NCBI RefSeq assembly: GCF_050003625.1
Contig: NC_134397.1
Location: 199,818,899 to 199,882,898, forward strand
DNA from: Haematobia irritans
Taxonomy: Eukaryota; Arthropoda; Insecta; Diptera; Muscidae
DNA length: 64,000 nt
Reading direction: 5' to 3'
The position numbers and the translations under genes were made by a program. Positions 1 through 11,910 of this stretch are shown here, one piece after another (within the stretch, counting starts at the first letter, position 1; every line of letters begins with the position of its first letter). The notes beneath the pieces were generated by a model, which did not search any database, had not been told where the DNA came from, and saw only the letters and a list, made by a program, of their open reading frames with translations.

Positions 1-119
1 GATATTGGCGTGATGTCAACGTTTGTAATACTGTTTAGTTAAAATTTTCTAAAAATAATCGAAGTTTTCTAAAATTATTCAAAATTTTTCTTCCTAGTGG
101 GTTCACTGTTTTTTCAGTG
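1..119 (+). repeat. MITE family M1, right end (cut by window edge)
   Basis: Ends in GGGTTCACTGTTTTTTCAGTG followed by TA at 120-121. The same end, with the TTTTCTTCCTGGTGGG block before it, occurs at 16080-16115 and 26180-26218 and inverted at 58539. Confidence 0.7.
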
Positions 120-121
120 TA

Positions 122-818
122 TAAGGACAAAAAGACTTCAGTGAAAAGTTCATCGACTTTTGAACAAGGAAAAAACTTTATATCATAGAAATGTGGTTTC
201 TATGCCAAGCAAAATTCGCATTCGTATTTTAAGGACAGAAACCATTATGTGCTTCAAATGGACAAAGAGACATTACACATGAAAAGTGTATTTTAAAGTC
301 GTCGTATATGCAATCATTTCTCAAATATAAATAAAAAAATTGTTTACTAATAACTGCCAACTAAAATGTGAAAAGCTTTCATTTGGGCTGGACACAAAAA
401 ATTTCAATTTTTCTTCATTCGCTTTGTTTTTTTAAAAATTCTATGGTCTGTTGACAACGTACCATATTTTATTGTCTCAAGAGATCTCCCTAATTGAAAT
501 TTAGTTATTAAGAGAGTTGATTGTTAAGAGTTGGGGGAATAAATAAAATTACTATAAAAATGCATAAGGTTTACGCCCTAACAATTGGCAATGTCTTTTT
601 GCAAACATATTTGTGGAACAGTGAAAGACTTTCAAACCGATATGACTTTACATCAGTAAATTAAATGTTACAGCAATATTTAATACTTAAGTACATACCA
701 TGGACATTTTTGTATTTACTAAAAATAATAATTAAAACATTATGATCATTGTTAAACAATGGAAATCGTAAAATTAAGCAAACCTATGCGGCCATAATTT
801 TGAAAAAGAGAACACTAG
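122..818. other. AT-rich spacer, nothing recognised
   Basis: No reading frame of note, no tandem repeat and no terminal inverted repeat was seen. Confidence 0.5.
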
Positions 819-1826
819 TTTACACGGAAAATGTACATTTTATGAGAGTTGACTTTTCTTATGTATTTTGATCTGCTGAATTAGAAAAAAAATGTTAAAA
901 TTTTTTTATGGAACAGTCTATGAGATATCCCGTTATTTTTAGTTTTTCGCTTTTTTCACAAATTCCATCTCGAGTTAGAAATGTCCATGAAGGGAAACCG
1001 TACGTTTTTTCAATGGTTTGTACTTTTCCGGCAGAAAAGGGACACTGCACAGAAAAAAATTTCCGTAGTTAAACTAACGTTAAATTTAACTTATTTTTAT
1101 TGGAAAAAATTTATTTGCTTGTAGTTAAATTTTGTTATTTTTTTATCGAAATTTTCCACAGCTTAATGAAATCTTACTTTTTTAAGTATGTCTCAAAAAT
1201 TTTATGAACTAAACGTGAGTATAAAGTTCAATGACCGTACACATAAGTTCAATATGAACTAAAGCAAAAGAAGATTTTCATACGAATGAACTACTGTATG
1301 GTTAAAATGGTCATGGCGCCGATGATTTTCTTCTTTACTTTTAGCTAATTTTTTCTTCTATGAGATGATGTAATTTCGTGAACTGCAGTTAAAAAGTACA
1401 ACAGGGCATTAAAATTTCATGGTTTTAACAACGCTTTGTGGAAATCTCAAAATGTGGAGTAAAATGTAGTTCAATTTTCGTGCGAGGGTTCATTCTTCCC
1501 ATAAAACAGTTCACTTTTTTTCGGTGTAAAACATGCTTTTTTTATATTTGCATTTTTACATCGATATTTTTTGAACCACTTAACTTATTATAGATCCAAT
1601 ACAGGATTATTTGTCATTTCAATACCTTTCATTTAATTCCTTACAACGGTATAATCGGACACTTCTAACTCGAGATATAATTTGTTTAGTGAAAAAAGAG
1701 CGAAATACTAAAAAATAACGGGATATCTCAAAAACTGTTCCATAAATTTTTTTTTTCGAATTCGGCAGATCAAAATACATAAGAAAAGTCATATCTCATC
1801 AAATGTACATGAAAAAAAAATTATTA
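819..1826. repeat. Foldback element with an internal MITE
   Basis: The arm at about 819-995 (GATCTGCTGAATTAGAAAAA, GGGATATC-type words, CTCGAGTTAGAA) returns inverted at about 1645-1826 (TTCTAACTCGAG ... GGGATATCTC ... TTCGGCAGATC). Between the arms sits a second unit at about 1048-1527 that begins CACAGAAAAAAATTT and ends TTTTTTTCGGTG followed by TA, so a smaller MITE has landed in the loop. Confidence 0.6.
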
Positions 1827-1948
1827 AGATCTATACACTTTTGCATGCATTTGAACCAACTGTCTGAACACACCAACTGACCTCTCATTTTATAACGTAC
1901 GGGAATCATTTGCTTGGAAGTGCTTCGTGCTCGAGGAACATTTCTTAG

Positions 1949-3502
1949 ATTTGGCTCATCTCGAAATACCCACACAGTTTGCTGATTACTTTCAGGCTCA
2001 TATGCATTCTACAATTATTCATCTGTCACGATGTCATAGTCGTGTTTCAAGTACTTCGAACGTATTTTTGGAGAAAATTTCCTGGACCAATCGGCATAGC
2101 TTTGGATTAGCTTGGATCCCGAAGACATTTGCTACTCGAGCCAAAAATAATCTACCAAAATTTGGAGAAAAATTTTGTCAAAATTTTATTTCTATAGAAA
2201 ATTTTGTCAATATTTTATTTTCATAGAAAATTTTCTCAAAATTTTATATCTATAGAAAATTTTCTAAAAATTTTATTTCTATAAAAAGTGTTGCCAAATT
2301 TTATTTCTAGAAAATAGAAAATGTTGTCAAAATTTTATTTCTATAGAAAATTTTGTCAAAATTTTACTTCTATAAAAATTTTGACAAAATTTTATTTTTA
2401 TAGAAAACTTTGTCAAAAAGTTATTTCTATAGAAAATTTTGTCAAAATTTTATTTCTATAGAAAATATTTGGCTCATCTCGAAATACCCACACAGTTTGC
2501 TGATTACTTTCAGGCTCATATGCATTCTACAATTATTCATCTGTCACGATGTCATAGTCGTGTTTCAAGTACTTCGAACGTATTTTTGGAGAAAATTTCC
2601 TGGACCAATCGGCATAGCTTTGGATTAGCTTGGATCCCGAAGACATTTGCTACTCGAGCCAAAAATAATCTACCAAAATTTGGAGAAAAATTTTGTCAAA
2701 ATTTTATTTCTATAGAAAATTTTGTCAATATTTTATTTTCATAGAAAATTTTCTCAAAATTATATATCTATAGAAAATTTTCTAAAAATTTTATTTCTAT
2801 AAAAAGTGTTGCCAAATTTTATTTCTAGAAAATAGAAAATGTTGTCAAAATTTTATTTCTATAGAAAATTTTGTCAAAATTTTACTTCTATAAAAATTTT
2901 GACAAAATTTTATTTTTATAGAAAACTTTGTCAAAAAGTTATTTGTATAGAAAATTTTGTCAAAATTTTATTTCTATAGAAAATATTTGGCTCATCTCGA
3001 AATACCTACACAGTTTGCTGATTACTTTCAGGCTCATATGCATTCTACAATTATTCATCTGTCACGATGTCATAGTCGTGTTTCAAGTACTTCGAACGTA
3101 TTTTTGGAGAAAATTTCCTGGACCAATCGGCATAGCTTTGGATTAGCTTGGATCCCGAAGACATTTGCTACTCGAGCCAAAAATAATCTACCAAAATTTG
3201 GAGAAAAATTTTGTCAAAATTTTATTTCTATAGAAAATTTTGTCAATATTTTATTTTCATAGAAAATTTTCTCAAAATTTTATATCTATAGAAAATTTTC
3301 TAAAAATGTTATTTCTATAAAAAGTGTTGCCAAATTTTATTTCTAGAAAATAGAAAATGTTGTCAAAATTTTATTTCTATAGAAAATTTTGTCAAAATTT
3401 TACTTCTATAAAAATTTTGACAAAATTTTATTTTTATAGAAAACTTTGTCAAAAAGTTATTTCTATAGAAAATTTTGTCAAAATTTTATTTCTATAGAAA
3501 AT
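1949..3502 (+). repeat. 518-bp unit tandemly repeated three times
   Basis: Copies start at 1949, 2467 and 2985 with the word ATTTGGCTCATCTCG. The copies differ at only a few bases, so the triplication is recent. Each unit holds about 250 bp of unique sequence ending in a GGCTCGAG-related stretch and about 260 bp of the 29-bp minisatellite. The open frames inside it repeat exactly with the unit and are not taken as genes. Confidence 0.9.
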
Positions 3503-4503
3503 GTTGTCAAAATTTTATTTCTATAGAAAATTTTGTCAAAATTTCATTTCTATAGAAAATTTGGTCAAATTTTATTTCTATAGAAAATGTTGTCAAAATT
3601 ATATTTCTATAGAAAATTTTGTAAACATTTTATTTCTATAGAAAGTGTTGTCAAAATTTTATTTCTATAGAAAATTTTGTCAACATTGTCTTACTATAGG
3701 AAATTTTGCCTAAATTTTGTAAAAAAAAATTTTGTCAAAATTTTATTTCTTTAGAAAATTGTGTTAAAGTTTTATTTCTTTAGAAAATTTTGTTAAAATT
3801 TTATTTCTTTAGAAAACTTTGTCAAAATTTTTCAAAATTTTATTTTTACAGAAAATTTTGTCTTAATTTTATTTCTACAGAAAATTTTGTCAAAATTTTA
3901 TTTCTATAGAAAAGTTTGTCAAAATTTTTTTTCTATAGAAAATTTTGTCAAAATTTTATTACTATAGAAAATTTTGAAAACATTTTATTTCTATAGAAAG
4001 TGTTGTCAAAATTTTTTTGCAATAGAAAATGTTGTCAAAATTTTATTACTATAGGAAATTTTGTAAAAAAAAAAATTGTAAAAATTTTATTTCTTTAGAA
4101 AATTTTGTTAAAATTTTATTTCGTTAGAAAATTTTGTTAAAATTTTATTTCTTTAGAAAATTTTGTTAAAATTTTATTTGTTTAGAAAACTTTGTCAAAA
4201 TTTTATTTCTATAGAAAATTTTGTCAAAATTTCATTTCTATAGAAAATTTTGTCAAAATTTTACTTCTATAAAAAAATTTGACAAAATTCTATTTTTATA
4301 GAAAATTTTATTTCTATAGAAAATTTTGTCAAAATTTTATTTCTATAAACATTTTATTTCTATAGAAAGTGTTGCCAAAATTTTATTTTATAGAAAATTT
4401 TGTCAAAATTTTATTACTATAGGAAATTTTGTCAAAATTTTACTTCTAAAAAAATGTTGACAAAATTTTATTTTTATAGAAAATTATGTCAAAATTTTAT
4501 TTC
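3503..4503 (+). repeat. 29-bp minisatellite array
   Basis: Degenerate repeats of a 29-bp unit built around CTATAGAAAATTTTGTC followed by AAAATTTTATTT. The CTATAG and AAAATTTT parts are self-complementary. Some units read CTTTAG instead of CTATAG. Confidence 0.9.
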
Positions 4504-4826
4504 ATTCGTTTTGTTTGTTATTGTTGGTTTCTCTTCAATCGTTGTTGTTGTTTTTGATCTCAGCTTAAAACAAAACTACAAGTGTAGCTTAGCCAACAGA
4601 AGAAAAGTATGCTTGTCAAATTTATTTGGGCAAACCCCTATAGACTGCAAGATGGTTGGATGTACAGCTGTTTTGGAATTACCATATTCCTTTGCTGCAA
4701 GTAGAGGATGCTGACGAGGAATGTGGTAATTCCGAAACAGCTGTACATCCAACCATCTTGCAGTCTGTAGGGCTTTGCCCAAATAAATTTGACAAGCATA
4801 CTTTTCCAACAATAACAAACAAAACG
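4504..4826. repeat. Hairpin (foldback) MITE inside the minisatellite
   Basis: Termini CGTTTTGTTTGTTATTGTTGG and its reverse complement. Inside, about 90 bp (around 4597-4690) return inverted at about 4718-4808 with only a few mismatches, so the unit would fold into a long hairpin. Minisatellite sequence continues on both sides. Confidence 0.8.
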
Positions 4827-5113
4827 AAAATTTTATTTCTTTAGAAAATTGTGTTAAAATTGTATTTCTTTAGAAAACTTTGTCAAAATTTTATTCCTAT
4901 AGAAAATTTTGTCAAAATTTTACTTCTATAAAAAGTTTTTGACAAAATTTTGTCAAAATTTTATTTCTATAAAAAATTTTGTCAAAATTTTATTTCTATA
5001 GAAAATTGTGTAAACATTTTATTTCTATAGAAAATTTTGTAAACATTTTATTTCTATAGAAAGTGTTGCCAACATTTTATTTTATAGAAAATATTGTCAA
5101 AATTTTATTACTA
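4827..5113 (+). repeat. 29-bp minisatellite array (continued)
   Basis: Same unit as 3503-4503, with several units carrying TTTAG or GTAAACATTTT variants. Confidence 0.85.
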
Positions 5114-5115
5114 TA

Positions 5116-5958
5116 CACCGAAAGAATTCTCTTTCTTAATTTTACGAAGAATTCTTCATTAACTATTCTTCGTGAATTCTTCATTAAAATAACGAAAATT
5201 TCGTTCATTTTCGTAAATTTTACGAAGAACATTTTACGAATATACGAAACTTCTACGAAATATTCTACATTAACTTTTCTTCGTAAAAAGTTCGTACTCT
5301 TAACGAAACTTTCTTCATATTTCATGAATTTTGTGAAGAACTTTTTACGAATATTTTACGAAACATTCTGCGTTAAAATTTCTTCATAAAAAGTACGAAA
5401 CATTTTCTTTGAAATAACGAAGAAGTTTCATTGTAGTTTTAAAATTTCCGTTCGCGACATAAAATTGTTTTTTATAATGAGCTTGAGTGTATTCCTTTAT
5501 TCTATTTTTTTATGCAAGTCTATGCTACTTCTCATTTGGGTGATAGAGCGCTATGAATAAAAGTGAAGCAATAAAACTAAAAATTATTAAAAAACTTAAG
5601 ATGTAAAGTAGTGATGTCATTTTTCACACTTGTAACTACAACCAAATGCACTTTCGACTGTAAATTTTTTTCTTAAAGTTCGAACATTTTTGAAAAAAAA
5701 GTACGAACGTTTTTCATAAAAAGTACGAAACATTTTCATAAAAAGAACGAAATTGTTTCATAAAAAGTACAAAGATTTTTCATAAAAAGTACGAATTTTT
5801 TCTTACAAAGTACGAAAATTTTGGAAGAACTTTTCTTCGTAAAAAGTACGAAATATTTCGTACTTTTAATGAAAAGTTTCTTTGGTTGTAAAACAATGAC
5901 AAATTTCGTACTTTTAACGAAATTTTTCGTTCTTTTTACGAAGAAAATTCTTTCGGTG
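5116..5958. repeat. TA-flanked MITE with CACCGAAAGAATT termini
   Basis: Left end CACCGAAAGAATTCTC, right end GAAAATTCTTTCGGTG. TA stands on both sides (5114-5115 and 5959-5960), and removing the element restores the minisatellite unit ATTACTATAGGAAATTTTG. The interior is made of repeated ACGAAGAA, AAAAGTACGAAA and inverse words. Length 843 bp. TA target and CAC ends suggest a Tc1/mariner-type non-autonomous element. Confidence 0.85.
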
Positions 5959-5960
5959 TA

Positions 5961-6305
5961 GGAAATTTTGCCTAAATTTTGTAAAAAAAAAAATTGTCAA
6001 AATTTTATTTCTTTAGAAAATTGTGTTAAAATTTTATTTCTTTAGAAAATATTGATAAAATTTTATTTCTTTAGAAAACTTTGTCAAAATTTTATTTCAA
6101 AAAAAAAAAAAATGTTGTCAAAATTTTATTTTCATAGAAAATTTTGCCTAAATTTTGTAAAAAAATTTGCCAATATATTATTTCTGTAGAAAATTTTGTC
6201 AAAAAGTTATTTCTATAGAATATTTAGTGAAAATTTTATTTCTATAGAAAATTTTGTCAAAATTTTATTTCTATAGAAAATGTTGTCAAAATTTTATTTT
6301 ATGTA
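5961..6305 (+). repeat. 29-bp minisatellite array (right part)
   Basis: Continuation of the array interrupted by the MITE at 5116-5958. Confidence 0.85.
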
Positions 6306-6439
6306 TTTCTAAATAAAATTTGTGAGTGGAATATTTTGCAAAATCTGCCAAAGCATCAAGAATTTTACCAACCTACAAAACTGTAAAAAGTCTACCATTT
6401 TTGGTAAAATTCTACAAGCTGTAGCAACCATGATCCCGA

Positions 6440-6815
6440 AAAAATTTGGTGGTTCAATGTTCATGCAATCTTAAAATTATGTTGGCCCCCGCTAATTCCT
6501 CATCTCAATCTCATGTGACCTATCATGACGATCTTGCAACCTATCATGACGATCTTGCAATGTCAGTTGGCGCACAGCATCAATGGTTTCGGAAACAAGA
6601 ACTGATTTTGGACGACCTTCACGAAATTCGTTTTGGAGTGATTTACGACTTCGGTTGTATTCACAATATCATCGATATGCATTAGTCCTTGACGGATGTT
6701 CATCGTCATAAATTTAATTAATTTCATCGAAGCACTGTTTTTGAGTTAATCCATACCGAAAGTTGTAAAAAATAATTGCACGAAAATGTTCAGGGTGAAC
6801 TCCATTTTTTGGGTG
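6440..6815 (-). pseudogene. Mariner transposase relic, N-terminal region
   Basis: Reading the minus strand across frameshifts gives HFRAIIFYNFRYGLTQKQC, DDEHPSRTNAYRWYCEY, then FREGRPKSV and ETIDAVRQLTLQDRH, the helix-turn-helix region of mariner transposases of the Mos1-like kind. A 21-bp direct duplication at 6520-6561 (CTATCATGACGATCTTGCAA) interrupts it. The catalytic part is absent. It is a dead fragment of a different mariner lineage from the copies at 45 and 54 kb. Confidence 0.7.
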
Positions 6816-8820
6816 AGATAAAATTTTAATTTAAAAGAATTCATAATGCATTTGGGACACGAATCATTGAAATTTGCATTCCTTCTTTAAAGTATGTAAG
6901 TAAGAAGTAAGACAAAAATAAGAAAAAAAAGATCTGTATTCGAATTTGAGTGTTGTAGAGCGTATATATGAAAATAAATACCTCCCTAAAAATATCTTTC
7001 TTTTAAAGAAGCAGCTTGTTTGACTTGGATTTTGGTCCTTAAAGAAAAAACAAAAACTTTTTTGAGTGAATAAATCATTAACTCAACAAACTTCATTATC
7101 TCTTCATATTTGGTATTTTTTAACCAAATTTGATGTAAAAATAGCAACTTTTAATACTATGCTACCCCATTTCCCCATTACATTGTTAGTTAAGTCTTTA
7201 ATTCAATTTTATCAAGTAAACCCTCGAGATACTACTTAAAGATTTTATTGTAAGAACAATAAAATCTTGGACAAACAATTCACGTGTATTATTTTGTCTC
7301 TAGGCACCCCATACATCATCACAATAACGAAATTAAGTAGAAGTTTTATGGACTCAATATATCAATCAGCGCTTATTCAAGCGTCTAATGAAGTTTCAAT
7401 AGATGCCCCCGCCAGACAGAAAAGTATTTCAAAATTTACATAATAATTGTCATGGCATTCATAAATTCGAAGGCACGAAAAATAGTTTTCAACTCTCAAA
7501 GAAAAGCGAAAGTTCGACAGCACCACAAATGACGTTGCTGAAGTGCGGTTGTTGGCCGTTGTCATTCATTGTCATTGTCTACCGATGATTTCCCACATTT
7601 TTCTATAGACACTAAACTTCAAAATCACTTCATAAACGGAGGGCATACATGCAGGAAGGCAGCTTGGTTGGTATTTCATCAGTCAGTTGGCTAGCTCACT
7701 GTATCGACCATACCACATATAGCTTCTGCTGATGATGGTGGCACTAAAATATGTAAATAAATAAAATCATGTCCATTCATATATTAGATTTTTTTCTTGC
7801 TTTTGTAAATGAGAAGCTGTCAACACAATGAAGTAAGTAAAAAAACTTTACTTTCAGCATAGACGGACGAGAAAAAAAAACAAAGCAAGAAAAAGCACAC
7901 ATCTAAAAAAAAAAACATTTAATAACCATGTTAGATCTACCCAGGATTTCCATGTGGAAAAGCCCATAGATGCTCAAGTTTGACCCATCGCAACATTGTT
8001 GAGCATTAACAAATTGAGATGTTATTACATTGGAGAATAAAAGTATACATACTTCAAAATATTGGAGTCATAGCTAATGACTTCTGGGAAGGCGCATGAA
8101 CTTCAGCGAATAGAAGTTGACTACAATTGCTTACAATTGGCGATAGACACAAAGTCAGGTTTGTAGTTCTACTTTTACTGAACCCCTCAATGCGATGTTG
8201 CTTCGGCTGGCGTGAACACATGAGCTATATGAATATCTTATTATTCTATACTAATTATGCGGAATATTTGCAAGCGAAATTAATGACAGTTATAATATAT
8301 ATTATATTCACAACAATAAAGTCAGAGAAGGACACGCAATTGAGATTGTATGCCGCTAAGGTGCCAAATTATATGCGCCTTTAGGTTTACATCTTATCGA
8401 TGTGCTTCTCTTCCAAAGGAAGAAGTACAATGATAGTGATTTGGCGGCCAATCGACATTTTCTCGAGAGAGATTAGAAATTATAATAAGAGTAAATAAGT
8501 CGACTTTTCGGTTTTTATCAAAATCATGAAAATTTTCAACTTTAAGTTTTTTCACATAAAAAGCGTCATCACATTCCGCTTTCAATTTAGATGCGACTTT
8601 TTTGTAATGTGCATCTCGTTGGCTGAGGTACGCTCAGTCACCTCCAGGATCTCCATAAGGACCCACAAAAACCTTTGGAATAGGGTTAATCACCCTCGAG
8701 TAAAATATTAATTAATTTGGCTTTATTTTATTGAAAATATTTTATAATATTCTTTTGTGATATATGACAATTTCTCTAATATGATCAGAATCCAATGGGA
8801 ACAGCCATTCGGGATGTCAT
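6816..8820. other. Spacer, mostly non-repetitive
   Basis: No coding region could be supported. A 13-bp perfect inverted repeat (AAGATTTTATTGT, loop AAGA) is at 7239-7268. Short open frames here lack family resemblance and splice context. Confidence 0.5.
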
Positions 8821-8826
8821 CGATTT

Positions 8827-8848
8827 ATATATATATATATATATATAT
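8827..8848. repeat. Short (AT)n tract
   Basis: About ten TA dinucleotides. Confidence 0.8.
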
Positions 8849-8899
8849 GTAATGCGGAACTGGCATCTTCGCTGAGATGAAGGAGGAATTCGAATTTTT

Positions 8900-9578
8900 G
8901 ATAATCAGTAGGTTACAAGAATATCGATTCGTCGGTTGCTTGATTATTGGTATTTGATGATAGATTCGGTTCGATGATGAGTGCGTCGGTTCGTTGATGA
9001 GAATTCGTTTCGTTGATGATAGGTGGTTGCTGATGCGAATGTCGTTCGCATCAGCAACCACGAAAGGGGGAACTGTAGGCCCGAAGATCTCAATGGTGGA
9101 ACTATAGACCCGGGGGTCTTAGTAGGGTGACTGTAGGACCGAAATTCTCGGTGGTGGAACTATAGGCCCGAAGGTCTCAATAGTGGAACTGTATGCCCAA
9201 AGTTTTTCAGTGGTGAAACTGTATGTCCGATGTTCTCAGAGATTGAACTGTAGACCTTAGATCTCTGTGGGAGAACTGTAGGCCCGAAGGTCTTAGTGGT
9301 GGTAATCAGTAGGTTATTAGAACATGGACTAGTCAGTTGCTTGATGATCGATATTTGATGAGAGATTCTGTTCGTTGATGAGTGCATCTCCCCTTGATAA
9401 TCGTGATGAGAATTCGGTTCGTTGATGATCGGTGGTGGGTGAGAATGTCGGTTCATAGAGATTCGGTAATTGATGAGAAATTGAGTTCGTTTATTTATAT
9501 GGTAGTCGTGATGATAACGTTGGCTCGAAAGTCTCAGTGTTGGAACTTTAGATCCCATGGTCTCAAGGGGGAAATGTA
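8900..9578. repeat. GTTGATGA-type and GTAGGCCCGAAGGTCT minisatellites
   Basis: Two interleaved simple arrays: TCGGTTCGTTGATGA-like units (8930-9025 and 9300-9480) and a 29-bp unit (9063-9300) built on GGAACTGTAGGCCCGAAGG. A perfect 16-bp hairpin lies at 9024-9060. Confidence 0.8.
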
Positions 9579-9918
9579 GGTTAGGTTAGGTGGCAGCCCG
9601 ATGTTTCAGGCTCACTTAGACTATTCAGTCCATTGTGATACCACATTGGTGAACTTCTCCCTTATAACTGAGTGCTGCCCAATTCTATGTTAAGCTCAAT
9701 GACAAGGGACCTCCTTTTTATAGCCGAGTCCGAACGGCGTTCCACATTGCAGTGAAACCACTTAGAGAAGCTTTGAAACCCTCAGAAATGTCACCAGCAT
9801 TACTGAGGTGGGATAATCCACCGCTGAAAAACTTTTTGGAGTTCGGTCGGAGCAGGAATCGAACCCACGACCTTGTGTATGCAAGCGGGCATGCTAACCA
9901 TTGCACCACGGTGGCTCC
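9579..9918 (-). mobile_element. tRNA-derived SINE, full length
   Basis: On the minus strand it starts GGAGCCACCGTGGTGCAATGG (A-box-like) and has a perfect B box GGTTCGATTCC, so RNA polymerase III could transcribe it. The body ends in a 3' tail of CCTAA repeats. A perfect 14-bp target duplication, AAGGGGGAAATGTA, flanks it (9565-9578 and 9919-9932), within a GC-richer minisatellite. Length 340 bp. Confidence 0.92.
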
Positions 9919-9932
9919 AAGGGGGAAATGTA

Positions 9933-10490
9933 AACTCGAAGGTTTCAGTAGGAGAACTGTAGGCACGAAGGTGGCAGTGGTGGAACTGTAGGCCTGAAGA
10001 TCTCAGTGGTTAAACAACAGACCCGAAGGTCTAGTGGTTGAACTGCAGACCCGAAGGTCTCAGTGTTGGAACTGTAGGCCCGAAGATCTCAATGGTGAAA
10101 TTGTAGATCCCAAGGTCTCAGTGGTGGAACTGTAGACCCGAAGGTGTTAGTGGAGGAATGGTAGGGCCGAAGTTCTCGGTGGTGGAACTATAGATTTTAA
10201 GATATCTATGAGAGAACTGTAGGTCCGAAGTTCGTAGCAGTGAATCTGTAGGCCCGAAGATCTCAGTGGTGGCACTGTAAGCTTGAAGGTTTCAGTGGCG
10301 GAATTGTAGGCACGAAAGTATAAGAGGTGGAACTGTAGGCCCTAATGTCTTAGTGGTGGAATTATAGATCCGAAGAGCTCAGTTGGGGATCTGTAGGCTC
10401 GAAAAGCCCAGTAGTGGAAATGTAGATCGAAAGATCTCAGTGGTGGAAGTGTAAGCCCGAAGATCTCAGTGGTGGAAGTGTAAGTCCGAA
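9933..10490 (+). repeat. 29-bp GC-richer minisatellite
   Basis: About 19 degenerate units of GTGGTGGAACTGTAGGCCCG then AAGGTCTCA. It is the same array as 9063-9300, separated by the SINE insertion. Confidence 0.85.
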
Positions 10491-10572
10491 GCCAACAGAC
10501 ATCTCTATTGCAAGATTCATTTAGGCCAAAAATGGAACTAAATCTTGAACCTTTTCGAGTATGAAAACTACT

Positions 10573-11910
10573 TTTTAAATACCCTCCACCATAGGATGGG
10601 GGTATATTAACTTTGTCATTCCGTTTGTAACACATCGTAATATTGCTCTAAGACCCCATAAAGTATATATTCGGGGGTCGTGGTGAAATTCTGAGTCGAT
10701 CTGAGCATGTCCGTCCGTCCGCCTGTTGAAATCACGCTAACTTCCGAACGAAACAAGCTAACGGCTTGAAACTTGGCACAAGTAGTTGTTATTGATGTAG
10801 GTCGGATGGTATTGCAAATGGGCCATATCGGTCCACTTTTACGTATAGCCCCCATATAAACGGACCCCCAGATTTGGCTTGCGGAGCCTCTGAGAGAAGA
10901 AAATTTCATCCGATCCGGCTAAAATTTGGTACATGGTGTTAGTATATAGTCTCCAACAACTATGCAAAAATTTGTCCATATCGGTCAATAATTATATATA
11001 GCCCCCATATAAACAGATCCCCACATTTGGCTTGCGGAGCCTCTAAGAGAAGCAGATTTCATCCGATCCGGCTGAAATTTTGTACATGGTGTTAGTATAT
11101 GGTCTCTAATGACCATGCAAAAATTGGTCCACATCGGTGCATAATTATATATAGCCCCCATATAAACCGATCCCCTGATTTGGCTTGCGGAGCCTCTGAG
11201 AAAAGAAAATTTCAACCGATCCGGCTAAAATTTTGTACATGGTGTTAGTATATAGTCTCCAACAACTATGCAAAAATTGGTCCATATCGGTTAATAATTA
11301 TATATAGCCCCCATAGAAACCGATCCCCAGATTTGGCTTGCGGAGCCTCTAAGAGAAGCAGATTTCATCCGATCATGCTGAAATTTTGTACATGGTGTTA
11401 GTATATGGTCTCTAATGACCATGCAAAAATTGATCCACATCGGTGCATAATTATATATAGCCCCCATATAAACCGATCACCAGATTTGACCTCCGGAGCC
11501 AATTGGAAGACCAAAAATCATCTGATTCAGTTGATATTTCAAACTCAAACTCCCATGCAAAAATTGGTCGAAATCGGTCAATAATTATATATAGGCCCCA
11601 TATAAAACAATCCCCAGATTTGACCTACGGAGCCCCTTGTAAGAGCAAAATTCGGCCGATTCGGTTGAAATTTGGTACGTGATGTTAGTATATGGTATCC
11701 AACAACCATGCCAAAAGTGGTCCATATTAGTACCGATCCCAAGATTTGGTTTTGGAGCCTCTTGGAGGAACAATTTAGAAAACGATTTAAGATACCACAA
11801 CCCAAATAATTCGATTGTGGATGACAGTCTTTCGTATAAGTTTCTACGCTATCCATGGTGGAGGGTACATAAGATTCGGCCTGGCCGAACTTACGGCCAT
11901 ATATACTTAT
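10573..11910 (-). repeat. Type A array element, complete
   Basis: Begins (plus strand) TACCCTCCACCATAGGATGG and ends with the hairpin arm GGCCGAACTTACGGCC and TATATACTT. Interior: conserved core (AACGGAATGACAAAG inverse, GACTCAGAATTTCACCACG inverse, CCGTCCGTCCG), then about six units of a 153-bp tandem repeat marked by ATATAGCCCCCATATAAACC. Confidence 0.85.

Noticed and set aside
3503..4503. Regularly spaced 29-bp repeats that could suggest a CRISPR array
   Set aside because: There are no unique spacers between units, the units are head-to-tail and degenerate, and the DNA is animal.
4576..4818. Short coding frames on both strands
   Set aside because: They mirror each other because the region is a hairpin element.
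9579..9600. Interstitial telomere block (TTAGG)
   Set aside because: Only two or three units and always at a SINE or LINE 3' end, so it is the retroelement tail.
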